A DNA stretch of 42,759 nt from the NCBI RefSeq assembly GCF_017307055.1, contig NZ_JAFLEQ010000003.1, positions 289,894-332,652 of the forward strand, read 5' to 3'. Position numbers and translations under genes: made by a program. Numbering within the stretch: the first letter of the stretch is position 1; every line of letters starts with the position of its first letter. Shown one piece after another: positions 1 through 8,457 of the stretch. The notes beneath the pieces are model-generated. The model had not been told where the DNA came from and ran no database searches. It worked only from the letters and a program-made list of their open reading frames with translations. The DNA comes from Corynebacterium mendelii. GTDB taxonomy: Bacteria > Actinomycetota > Actinomycetes > Mycobacteriales > Mycobacteriaceae.

Positions 1-572
1 GCGGATCGCTTCGCCGCGGGATGGAATCGAACCTGATTGTTTTCGTGGTCGATTCCTCCGGGTCGATGGCCGGCAAAGACCGGCTGCAGGCGGTGACCGG
101 GGCGGTGATGTCGATGCTGCGGGATGCCTACCAGCGCCGCGACAAAGTGGCGGTGATCACCGTCAGGGGCAGCACACCCGAATTGGTGCTCCCGCCGACA
201 GGCTCCACGGAAGTGGCGATGCGCCGCCTTGATGGTGCCCCCACCGGTGGCCGCACCCCCTTGGGCGAAGGACTCATGCTGGCCCATGAGGTCATTGAGC
301 GGGAACACCGCAAAGACCCGACCAGACGGGCGCTGCTGGTGGCATTGACTGACGGGCGGGCCACCGGAACACAGGGCATGGCCGGCGTGGCCAAGGCCAG
401 TGCGGTGATCGCCCAGCGGAAACTGGCCGGTTGCCTGGTCATCGACTGCGAGCAGTCACGGCGGGTGCGGCTGGGGCTGGCGCGCAAGCTGGCCGAACAA
501 TTGCAGGCGGCGTGTGTCACCCTGCCGGAGATTTCCGCGGAATCAGTCTCCGGGGTGATCAACACCATATAG
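1..572 (+). CDS. Magnesium/cobalt chelatase-type VWA subunit (ChlD/BchD-like), 3' part only
   Basis: The reading frame is open from the window edge (first full codon at 3), so the N-terminal part lies outside; the ATG at 21 is probably internal. The visible 183 residues form a von Willebrand factor A domain: a hydrophobic beta strand leads into the MIDAS motif DSSGS, with a later GGRTPLGEGL (MIDAS Thr region) and LVALTDGRAT. This is the C-terminal half of the D subunit of AAA+ chelatases that insert Mg or Co into tetrapyrroles. The downstream cobO/cobB genes fit a corrin role, but they are separated from this gene by about 17 kb of surface-protein genes. A VWA protein of another function is possible because the AAA+ part cannot be seen. 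Confidence 0.75.
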   Translation, partial: GSLRRGMESNLIVFVVDSSGSMAGKDRLQAVTGAVMSMLRDAYQRRDKVAVITVRGSTPELVLPPTGSTEVAMRRLDGAPTGGRTPLGEGLMLAHEVIEREHRKDPTRRALLVALTDGRATGTQGMAGVAKASAVIAQRKLAGCLVIDCEQSRRVRLGLARKLAEQLQAACVTLPEISAESVSGVINTI

Positions 573-600
573 TCACCTACCGCGGGGTGGCAGACGGTCC

Positions 601-654
601 GGGGGTGGGCAGTGGGCTGCATTTCCTCTGCTTTCTCCGAAAGGTACCACCCCC
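601..654. terminator. Inverted repeat after the chelatase gene, possible terminator
   Basis: GGGGGTGG (601-608) pairs perfectly with CCACCCCC (647-654) around a 38-nt loop that contains a small GCAG/CTGC hairpin. It starts 29 nt after the chelatase stop. No U tract follows, so termination is inferred from position only. Confidence 0.4.
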
Positions 655-749
655 AAGGTCCCTTTGTAGGGATGTATGAAGTTATTTACGTGCGGGTTTT
701 TGTCTTTCTTTCCGCAAGAAATGACCATTGGGCCTGTTTATCGGGTATG

Positions 750-768
750 TTAAGTGAGGCGAACATAA
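750..768. promoter_or_regulatory. DtxR-box-like sequence upstream of the surface-protein cluster
   Basis: TTAAGTGAGGCGAACATAA matches 14 of 19 positions of the corynebacterial iron-repressor consensus TTAGGTTAGCCTAACCTAA, which I recall from the DtxR literature. It lies in the only long gap before the first HtaA-like gene. A TATGTT (746-751) that could be a -10 overlaps it, but I see no good -35. The rest of the 573-909 gap holds the hairpin at 601-654 and no gene. Confidence 0.4.
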
Positions 769-909
769 GTTAGTGCTCGAGGTGGATGCCCGGTGAGATC
801 CGGCATCCCGGCCACGGGTTTCCCCGGTGTTTGCGCCATCCTTGCCCGCAGGGGCCGTGTCCGCCGGTCTCTGCCGGGTGATCACAAGCAGAAAGACCGT
901 ATTTTTTCC

Positions 910-3360
910 GTGCCCCCGTCACTTCATATCCGCCGCCGCCTGGTGGCTGTCACCGCCGCCATCGGCCTTGTTCTTCCCCTCGCCCATGTCCCGGTGGCCA
1001 CCGCCTCGGTGGACAACACACTGGGACTGGTGGCGCAGCCGGACAAAAAACAGCACTTCGAACCCGGCCAGCCGGCCCTGCTGTGGAATCTTAGGGACCG
1101 GTTTTTCGAGTATCTCGGCGACCGGCCGACCCATTTTTTCGACGGTGCCGAACAAGGTGTGAACAAAGTCCTCGACCCCGACGATCCGCCGGCCACCATC
1201 GTGTGGCCGTGGGTGGACACCGTGCGGGAGTCCGAGGATGAAGTGGTGGTGCACTACACCGGGACTGTCTCCATGCTGTCCTACTGTGATTTTGCCCGGG
1301 CGGGGGAGAACCCCGATCCGGCCGCCACCGGTGAGATGGCCGCGAAATTCCGCGGCAATTGTTCACTGGATATCACGCTCAGCGAACCGTGGGTGAAGTT
1401 CAATCCGCTCACCGGGCGCGGCGAGTTGAGCGTGACCGTGCTGAGCAAACGCTACTCCGATGGCACCTGGATGGGTCCTGAGCGTGTGGTTTTCGCGAAA
1501 TTCGAGGAAGGTGCTGCCGCCACTTCCTTCGAGGACGGGCTGGTGACCGTCTCCGGGGCGCCGTCGCTGCTGGATACCGCCGGGGCCCAGGCCATGGGCG
1601 GGTTCATTGATGTCGGTTCGGCGATGGCCAGCCTGTTTTTCACCTACAAAGGCGACAAACAATTACCCAAACCCAACGGCTACACCCCCACCGGGCATAT
1701 GGCCGGCATCGCCACTTGGGGCGGATCAGCCGACCTGTTCCCGCGCAGTGACGGTTCTGTCGTCTATGTCGGCAACGTCGCCGGCTTTGGGGCAACGGGC
1801 CGTGCCCGGGTGATCCGGCGGGATTTTGACCGCATGGGGTATCCGGTCGATGTGGATGTTGATGCCCGTCTCGCGGCGGCGCTGGATACCGCCAATGATG
1901 TTGTTTACACGGCCACCGGCACCACTGTTGTTGCCCGGACCATGGACAACGACGTGCAAATCAGTGACAGACCCACCACCGTGGTCACCCTTGACGACGG
2001 CCGCACCATCACCGATATCGCCTACAACCCGGCTTCGGAAGTCATCGGCATCACCTCGCTGGGGGCACGTGACGCCGGGGCCCGCTACGGTGCCCGGTTC
2101 ACCACTTTCGATCCTGCCACCGGCGCAGCCCGGACCGTCGATCTTCCCGCGGGCAGGGACCTGCACCAAGTCGCCGAGGACTACCTGGACTACTACAGCG
2201 ATGAAACCTACGGTTCGCCCTTCGGCCACACCAACGGGGGCCTGCGGGCTTTAAGTGACGGAACCTGGCTGTATGTCCGTGACCATCCCACCGGTCGGCT
2301 TGACGGCACCGCCGACGGGAAAAGGGGTGCCGCCCCGGTACACATCACCCCGGAGCAGCCCGTCACCGCCACGGTGATTGAAACCGATGCCCTCGGCACG
2401 GAAAACGACGCCCTGAAAAGCGTGTCCGTCACCCCTGACGGCAACGGCGGTGACACCATAGCAATCTGGAACAGCTACGACGGCGACCTGGGAAAAATCG
2501 CTGTACTCCACTATGACGGCAACGGGATGTTCTCCACCGTCCACACTGTGTCCGGACTGGACAACTCCACCGTTGACGGCAAACCCAACTCCACCGGCGG
2601 ACCGGTCGGTGCCATAGCCGGGGCGGGCTTTGACGCACAGGGGCGCATGCTGGTGGTCGGGGCCACCTCCGGGGTGGTCAATGTGGTTGATCCCGCCACC
2701 TATGAGGTCACCCAAACCGTCGGTATCGGTGAGGGAACCAAAGGCACCCAGGCCAATTCCAACAGCAGCCTGGTCATCAGCAACGGACAGGTGTACCTGC
2801 TCGAGCAGCTGAACCTGAACAAAGACGGTATTGAAGGCGACTTCGGCGGTGTCCACCGCTTGCGTGACCACAACAGCCCCGGTGCAGCCACCACCGGGGG
2901 CAACAAAGCCGACGGCTCGTTGATCACCACCGGCACCAGAGCGATGTTTCCCCCGGCAACCGACACCGGTACCGGCAACGGTGACGACACACAGACAGAC
3001 ACAGACGACGGCACCGACTCCGGCACCGGCACAAACACCGACACCGACACCGACACCGGCTCCAGCAGTGATTCGAATCCCGGAACCGGGTCGACCAGCG
3101 GAACCGGTGACGGTGCGCCGACGACTCCCGGCGGCACCGAAACCGGTAACGGACACAGCGCGCACACCCACACCGGTGGCGGTCACACTGTTTCCGACGG
3201 CACCGGCGGCATACCGGTTAGCGGCCAGGCAGCGCTGGTAGCCGTGATCAGTCTGCTCACCGTCGTGATGGGGATTCTCGCGGCAGGTCTGGCGGGATTT
3301 TTCCCGGCTGTTACGGGCGGATTGCCGTCTCTTCCCGCGCTTTCGCCCCTTGTGCCGTAA
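910..3360 (+). CDS. Secreted HtaA-like domain / beta-propeller surface protein, C-terminal TM anchor (816 aa)
   Basis: I start at the GTG at 910, directly before a classic signal peptide (Arg-rich n-region, hydrophobic core, A-x-A region near 32-35); the frame opens back to GTG 793, but that would add 39 unlikely residues. AGAAAG at 890-895 is a possible ribosome site, with long spacing. Residues about 45-245 resemble HtaA/CR heme-binding domains (WNLRDRFFEYLGD, then SLDITLSEPWVKF); Tyr68 is at the position of the usual heme-ligand Tyr, but a Cys pair (C126, C151) stands where the domain His is expected. Residues about 250-675 form a WD/YVTN-like propeller with LRALSDGTW and PVHITP. A Thr/Asp/Gly-rich linker then leads to a TM segment (about 775-798) and a short tail containing GGLPS. 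It is first of three closely spaced genes. Heme binding is inferred, not shown. Confidence 0.75.
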   Translation: MPPSLHIRRRLVAVTAAIGLVLPLAHVPVATASVDNTLGLVAQPDKKQHFEPGQPALLWNLRDRFFEYLGDRPTHFFDGAEQGVNKVLDPDDPPATIVWPWVDTVRESEDEVVVHYTGTVSMLSYCDFARAGENPDPAATGEMAAKFRGNCSLDITLSEPWVKFNPLTGRGELSVTVLSKRYSDGTWMGPERVVFAKFEEGAAATSFEDGLVTVSGAPSLLDTAGAQAMGGFIDVGSAMASLFFTYKGDKQLPKPNGYTPTGHMAGIATWGGSADLFPRSDGSVVYVGNVAGFGATGRARVIRRDFDRMGYPVDVDVDARLAAALDTANDVVYTATGTTVVARTMDNDVQISDRPTTVVTLDDGRTITDIAYNPASEVIGITSLGARDAGARYGARFTTFDPATGAARTVDLPAGRDLHQVAEDYLDYYSDETYGSPFGHTNGGLRALSDGTWLYVRDHPTGRLDGTADGKRGAAPVHITPEQPVTATVIETDALGTENDALKSVSVTPDGNGGDTIAIWNSYDGDLGKIAVLHYDGNGMFSTVHTVSGLDNSTVDGKPNSTGGPVGAIAGAGFDAQGRMLVVGATSGVVNVVDPATYEVTQTVGIGEGTKGTQANSNSSLVISNGQVYLLEQLNLNKDGIEGDFGGVHRLRDHNSPGAATTGGNKADGSLITTGTRAMFPPATDTGTGNGDDTQTDTDDGTDSGTGTNTDTDTDTGSSSDSNPGTGSTSGTGDGAPTTPGGTETGNGHSAHTHTGGGHTVSDGTGGIPVSGQAALVAVISLLTVVMGILAAGLAGFFPAVTGGLPSLPALSPLVP

Positions 3361-3451
3361 CCGGCCCGCTCGTCCGCCCGCCGGTCGATGATCCCCATGA
3401 ACTTTTCTTTAGCCACCAAACGCACTTCCCCATGAACGGACAACCACCCCC

Positions 3452-4903
3452 ATGCACAACCAACGACGATTGACCAGACTGTGTCTGGCTGTCACCGCCA
3501 CCATTTCCCTGTCACTGGCGGGCCTTCCGGCCAGCAGTGCCGAACCTGTGGGAACCCCCGATCCGACGTTCGGTCTCACCGACACCGGCGGCCCGGACGA
3601 TAACACCGCCTACCCGGTCGGCACCCCGGCTGTGTCCTGGAATGTCATGAACACCTTCGTCAACGCCGATCACGGTGGCTTCAACATGGTGTTCGACGGG
3701 GCGCAACTGGACTATCTCAACGACACCTACCGCCATGCGGTGTGGGCGTTTTCCGGCAAAGAGGTCAAGGACGGAAAAACCACCCTGTATTACCGGGGAA
3801 CCGCCACAGCACTGCAGATGTGCACGATCTCCGATGAGATCAACGGAAAACGCATCCGCAAAAACTGTCTTCTCGACTTCACCCTCAAAGACCCGGTCAT
3901 CTCCTGGGACAACACCACCGGGGAGGGGACGGTCACCTACATTTTCCACGGGGTGACCCGTTTCAACCCCACCTGGTACGGGCCGGAACGCTTTGTCTTC
4001 GGCACCTTCAACATGCTGGAGAACAAGGTTGTCGACACCCCGGCAACCACCCGCACCACCAACGGTGTGACCACCATCAGCCACCTGGGGCTGGCGCCGA
4101 TTGAAACCACCAAAAAACTCACCGCCGGCCATCCCCGTGAGGGACTGGGCGAAAAGCTCTCCCCGCTGGAGTTCAGCTTCCCGGAAGATGACGCCGTTTT
4201 GCTGCCGTCGACTGTGGATGAATCACTGTCGGCGGTCACCATCGGCGATTACCCCGGTCCGGCCAACGAATTGTGGACCGTGGCCTACAACAAGGGGACA
4301 ACCGTGCAGGCGAAGCCGGGGATCACCGCCCGGGCATCGCTTCGCGGATCCAACCCCGGCTACCGCAAGGGGCGGTTCGTCTCCATGCCGCAGTTGTCCC
4401 ACGTGGATGTCACAGGCGATATCCCGGAGGGCATGAGTGTCGACTTCGGTTCCGGGCGGATCAGCTACAAAGCCCCGGAATCGGCACTGGGCACCACCGT
4501 CGAAATCCCGGTGACGATCCACTGGCTGGACACAACCACCAGCCAGACGACAGCCACCTTCCGGGTCAGTGCCACCGGCCAAGCCCCCGGGAGCGATCCC
4601 ACCCCGGATCCGGGTCCGGCGACGTCACCGACATCCACCCCCACCACCGAGACGCCGCAACCGACGACCGGTACCACGCCGGACGCCACCACCACAGACA
4701 GCACCTCCCGGCCCCAGACTCCGGCGCACAACGACAACACCGCCGATGAACCGGTTGCCGGGAAAACCACCACCGCAGTGTTGACGACCGTCATCGCTTT
4801 TATCGCAGCCATGGGGCTGGGCATCCTCGGCTCCCTGGTGGCGGTCTTCGCCGCCGGTGGTGTTCCGGGGGCCGACCCCGCACCGTTTTTCCGGCACCGG
4901 TAG
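3452..4903 (+). CDS. Secreted HtaA-like domain protein with stalk domain and TM anchor (483 aa)
   Basis: The signal peptide (residues 1-31, ending near ASSAEP) is followed by a degenerate HtaA-like domain (about 45-235) with WNVMNTFV, CLLDFTLKDPVISW and WYGPERFVFGTF, all shared with the 910-3360 protein. The usual heme-ligand Tyr is missing (FVNADHG instead of FxxYxG) and the expected His region carries a Cys pair (C124, C139), so canonical heme binding is doubtful. An Ig/Rib-like domain (about 245-375, IPEGMSVDFGSGRISY), a Thr/Pro-rich linker and a TM helix (about 443-470) follow, then AGGVPG and FFRHR. No propeller module is present. No clear ribosome site precedes the ATG, which is 91 nt after the previous stop, so the genes are probably co-transcribed. 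Confidence 0.75.
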   Translation: MHNQRRLTRLCLAVTATISLSLAGLPASSAEPVGTPDPTFGLTDTGGPDDNTAYPVGTPAVSWNVMNTFVNADHGGFNMVFDGAQLDYLNDTYRHAVWAFSGKEVKDGKTTLYYRGTATALQMCTISDEINGKRIRKNCLLDFTLKDPVISWDNTTGEGTVTYIFHGVTRFNPTWYGPERFVFGTFNMLENKVVDTPATTRTTNGVTTISHLGLAPIETTKKLTAGHPREGLGEKLSPLEFSFPEDDAVLLPSTVDESLSAVTIGDYPGPANELWTVAYNKGTTVQAKPGITARASLRGSNPGYRKGRFVSMPQLSHVDVTGDIPEGMSVDFGSGRISYKAPESALGTTVEIPVTIHWLDTTTSQTTATFRVSATGQAPGSDPTPDPGPATSPTSTPTTETPQPTTGTTPDATTTDSTSRPQTPAHNDNTADEPVAGKTTTAVLTTVIAFIAAMGLGILGSLVAVFAAGGVPGADPAPFFRHR

Positions 4904-4969
4904 CCGAACCGGACACCCAACAAACCAGTCGTTACTGATACACAAACAATTTTTTAAAGGACCCCCTCC

Positions 4970-7870
4970 ATGAACAAACACTCCCGCCGCATCCCGACAA
5001 TAGGTATCGCGGCAGTGACAGCCCTCACCCTGGCAATCAGTCCGGTCGTCCCGGTTGGTGCGGCCGAAGACGCCGGTTACGTGCAGACGGCAACGGTTGA
5101 CACCAAACAGGTTGAACCCACCTATCTGGCATCGGCGAGACTGTTCGCCCTGTCCAACGGCAACGTGACACTGGTGACCAAACACGGTGTGTTCACCGCC
5201 GACGGTGAGACCCTGGAACGGGTGTCCGCCGAAGAATCGGGCACTGATCCGGAAACCTCGGCTGAAGCGGCCGGCACCGACATCTACATGGTCACCGGCG
5301 GCAACAATATCGTGAAGGTGGACACCACCACCGGCAGTGTCTCGAATTTCGCCACCGCCGGTGGCGCACAGGACCATGTCAGCGGTATTGCGGTGACCAC
5401 CGACGCGAGCAAGCTCGGCGTGATGACCACCGACAACAAAGCCAACGCACAGTTTTTCGTCTACGACCTGGCCACCGGGGAAGAGCAGTCGGTATGGCAA
5501 CTGCCCAAGCGCAGCGAATTGTATCCGGGTGTCAGTGATGAGGACGACGACTCGACCTTCCTGTCGCCGTGGGGAACCTACAACCGCAACGGATTCGGCG
5601 AATCATTGTCCGCCATGCCGGACGGCACGTTCCTGTGGTGGGCTGAAGCCTCCAACGGGTGGGGATCGCCCAGCCAGCCGCCGTTGAGCCTTGATCCGTC
5701 GGACAAGTCCATCACCATCATCGAAGCCGGCGAGCAGTTCCAGCAAAGCCCCACCCAGGGGGCGGCCCGGGAAATGATCACCGAAGGCAACAATGTGGTG
5801 TTTTTCTCCCACGTCGGCAATGATTCAGGCGACTACCCGGATCCGCAGGACATTGGTGTCTACACCTATGCCGACCGGGGGCTGACCACACGTTCTTACG
5901 GCAGGATCGACGGTCTGCTGCAGATCACCGGGGTGACCTTCACCGCTGACGGCACCGAACTCGCGGTCGGCTCGCAGGACGGGGCCCTGGCCTTCGTGGA
6001 CGCGGACACCCTGGAAATCAAGGAAGAATCCACCCCGTTCAAGGACTTCCACCACTTCAACCAGCGCCACCGCAGACCGCTGGTGCGTATCGGCGACAAC
6101 TACTATGTCGCCGCCGCAAAAAGCGCCGAAGAAGACGAGACACTGCTCATCGTCAAAGCATCCCCGAAAGACGACTCCGAAAACACCGCAAAACCTTCAC
6201 TCAGCTTCGACTACACCCTGAGTTACGGGTCAAACCAGGCGACGGTTGGTGAGACGAGCAGGAAAACCCCAAAGATTCTGGGCACCGATTTCAGCCCGAA
6301 AGCAAAGCCCGACGATGCCGTATTCAGCCTCAACGCACCGGTACCGGCAGGCATGAGCATTGATGCCGCAACCGGGGAAGTGTCTTTTACCCCGGAAGCC
6401 GCCGGTGAGGTCCAGGGCACGGTACGGATGCTGATCCCCTCCGAAAACAAATACACCGAGGCCGGTTACGTCTTCACCGTCGCGGAAGCCACCCCCACCG
6501 ATCCGACCGGGGGCATGACACCCGCAGCCGCCCCGATCCCGTCCTACGGCACAATCACGGGTACCGCGTCAACGACTGTCACCCAAGCGGTCGACCTGGT
6601 GGATCTGGACAGTTCCGAACAGCCGGAAAAACCCGCCGATGCTTTCTACATTCTTTACGGCCCGGCACCCGACGGACTGACGATCAACCGGGAGACAGGC
6701 GAGCTGACCTGGGTCAACGCCCGCGCCGGGGAGACCAGAGGGCTGGTTCGCCTGGTGATTCCGTCGAGGAACCAGTACGTGGAGTCCGGCTACGTGTTCA
6801 CCATCTCCGAATCCGGTACCGGCGGCACAGACAGTGACACAGAGGCGGTCCCCGGCAACGACTATGTCTTCCACTACACCTACACCGGCACAGCGACAGT
6901 GGGGGAGACCTTCACCGTCCCACCGGAATTCATTGATCCGGCCACCGGGAAAAAGCTCACTGCCCCGGCGGGCACGATGTTCACCCCGATGTTCCCGACG
7001 CTGCCCCAGGGGGTGTCGATGGATGGGAACACCGGTGTGTTGACCATCACCCCGGAAACCCCCGGCGACATCTCCCTTCTCGTCAGGGCGATCATGCCCG
7101 GAAGCGAGAGGATCTACACCGGTGACGCACGATTTACCGTCAAAGACGACTCCACCGGCGACAGTGGGGAAGACCGGGACAAAGACGAGGACAGCGGACA
7201 AGACAACGACGGTGACACAGACGGCGGCACCAGTGGCGACACCTTTGAGCTTTCCACGGACATCAGCCGGGCCGCGGGCACAGTGGACGGCAAAGCCGTG
7301 GTCGCAACGACGATGACGTTCGCTCCTGTGGTCACCGTCGGCGGCACCCCGGTGATCCCCGATGGCGCGACCTTCCGCCTGGATGATGCCCCTGACGGGG
7401 CCACCATCAATGTCCACAATGGTGCTGTCAGCTTCACCCCGGCGCAACCGGGCAAATACAGCTTCACCATCTCCCTGGCGGTCGGCGGGCAAACACGCGC
7501 TACCACCACCGCCACGGTCTACGCCCAGGCGCCCCAAGCGCCGGAGAGTGACACAAACACCCCGGAAAGAGACGATCAGGAGGAGAAAAAACCCGCCGGC
7601 ACACAGTCGACGGACAACACCGATGGCACCACCACCGGCAGGCGGGACACTGCCACGCCCGGCGGGTTCTCCGTCCAGGGAAGCTCGGTGATCTCCGATG
7701 ACAGGGGAGTACGGATGCAGGGCAGCTCGTTGGGATCGTCGACGACCGGCGGTGGTCCGGATGTCACCAAGATCGGTCCGCTGACAGTCCTGCTGCCTTT
7801 GTTGACCCTGCTGGCTCTGCTGGCAGGCACATTCGGATTGTTCCGCACACTGCCGGGGGTGCCCCGCTAG
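4970..7870 (+). CDS. Secreted beta-propeller protein with four Ig/Rib-like stalk domains and TM anchor (966 aa)
   Basis: AAAGGA at 4956-4961, 8 nt before the ATG, fixes the start. The signal peptide ends near residue 31 (PVGAAEDAG). Residues about 32-410 are a propeller-like module without an HtaA domain; LSAMPDGTF is the counterpart of LRALSDGTW in the first protein. Four stalk domains follow at roughly 413-505, 520-620, 630-725 and 757-855, each with the pattern P-x-G-[MLVA]-[ST]-[IM]-[DN]...TG-x-[VL]. Asp/Gly-rich spacers separate the last ones. The TM helix is near 932-955, with the tail FRTLPGVPR. It is probably the last gene of a three-gene operon (66 nt after the previous stop, hairpin at 7918-7937). 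Ligand unknown. Confidence 0.75.
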   Translation: MNKHSRRIPTIGIAAVTALTLAISPVVPVGAAEDAGYVQTATVDTKQVEPTYLASARLFALSNGNVTLVTKHGVFTADGETLERVSAEESGTDPETSAEAAGTDIYMVTGGNNIVKVDTTTGSVSNFATAGGAQDHVSGIAVTTDASKLGVMTTDNKANAQFFVYDLATGEEQSVWQLPKRSELYPGVSDEDDDSTFLSPWGTYNRNGFGESLSAMPDGTFLWWAEASNGWGSPSQPPLSLDPSDKSITIIEAGEQFQQSPTQGAAREMITEGNNVVFFSHVGNDSGDYPDPQDIGVYTYADRGLTTRSYGRIDGLLQITGVTFTADGTELAVGSQDGALAFVDADTLEIKEESTPFKDFHHFNQRHRRPLVRIGDNYYVAAAKSAEEDETLLIVKASPKDDSENTAKPSLSFDYTLSYGSNQATVGETSRKTPKILGTDFSPKAKPDDAVFSLNAPVPAGMSIDAATGEVSFTPEAAGEVQGTVRMLIPSENKYTEAGYVFTVAEATPTDPTGGMTPAAAPIPSYGTITGTASTTVTQAVDLVDLDSSEQPEKPADAFYILYGPAPDGLTINRETGELTWVNARAGETRGLVRLVIPSRNQYVESGYVFTISESGTGGTDSDTEAVPGNDYVFHYTYTGTATVGETFTVPPEFIDPATGKKLTAPAGTMFTPMFPTLPQGVSMDGNTGVLTITPETPGDISLLVRAIMPGSERIYTGDARFTVKDDSTGDSGEDRDKDEDSGQDNDGDTDGGTSGDTFELSTDISRAAGTVDGKAVVATTMTFAPVVTVGGTPVIPDGATFRLDDAPDGATINVHNGAVSFTPAQPGKYSFTISLAVGGQTRATTTATVYAQAPQAPESDTNTPERDDQEEKKPAGTQSTDNTDGTTTGRRDTATPGGFSVQGSSVISDDRGVRMQGSSLGSSTTGGGPDVTKIGPLTVLLPLLTLLALLAGTFGLFRTLPGVPR

Positions 7871-7917
7871 CAACCCCGTCGACAACGCCGCAAGCCGACG
7901 TGCGGCTGCACCTGCAC

Positions 7918-7937
7918 CCACCGCCGGACGGCGGTGG
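7918..7937 (+). terminator. GC-rich hairpin 48 nt after the third surface gene
   Basis: CCACCGCCG-GA-CGGCGGTGG is a perfect 9-bp inverted repeat (8 bp with a GGAC tetraloop). No U tract follows, as is common in actinobacteria. It fits the end of a 910-7870 operon. Confidence 0.55.
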
Positions 7938-8317
7938 CAGCCTGGATCACACCGGGCTGCCATCGCTGTTCGGCATTTGTGCTACCCCCATTTGATGTCC
8001 CCAAATAAAAAACAGCTTTAGTGTGATGCACAAGCGTGGCGACCCTTATGAACCCATGCGGAAACGGAAACCGGTGCTGCGCACGGACGGTTCGGCAGAG
8101 GGTGAAGTAAGTGGCTGACCCATCCCCCTCAGGATGCAGGTGGGGTTCTGGCAGATAGTGCTCTAACAGGGTAAATGTCAGCGCTGCCGGGGTGGGGAGG
8201 GTGGTTGTTCTGGTGTGGCCCCGGTGGGATGGGTGGTGCGGGGCGGGAATATCAGATACAGGCAAGGCGACCCAAACAAAACCCGGTCGTTTGCTAGGAA
8301 CTCAGACTCATTAAAGG

Positions 8318-8323
8318 TATACT
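8318..8323 (+). promoter_or_regulatory. Probable -10 element of the 1945-aa surface protein gene
   Basis: TATACT lies in a locally AT-rich stretch (about 8265-8345), 134 nt before the ATG. No matching -35 at normal spacing is evident (TTGCTA at 8291-8296 is 21 nt away). Three ACTCA copies surround it (8300-8304, 8306-8310, 8321-8325) and could be operator repeats. The remainder of the 7871-8457 gap shows no gene I can support. Confidence 0.4.
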
Positions 8324-8457
8324 CATTTGAAAAGATCACACGTTGTTTTCCGGCAGTTCGCCGACCGTGTGACGCACAAGGTTTCCCCAACTGTTCTCAC
8401 ACGCTCAGTCGGAGGGGCCGGACGTGAAAACCCCTACCTTAAGGCTGACAACAACAC

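Noticed and set aside
2980..3060. GACAC/CACCG tandem-like repeats at the end of the first surface gene
   Set aside because: They encode the Thr/Asp/Gly linker in frame; no sign of a separate element.
6569..7963. 464-codon open frame on the minus strand
   Set aside because: It lies opposite the clear 4970-7870 gene, has low-complexity composition and no recognisable domain; a high-GC shadow frame.
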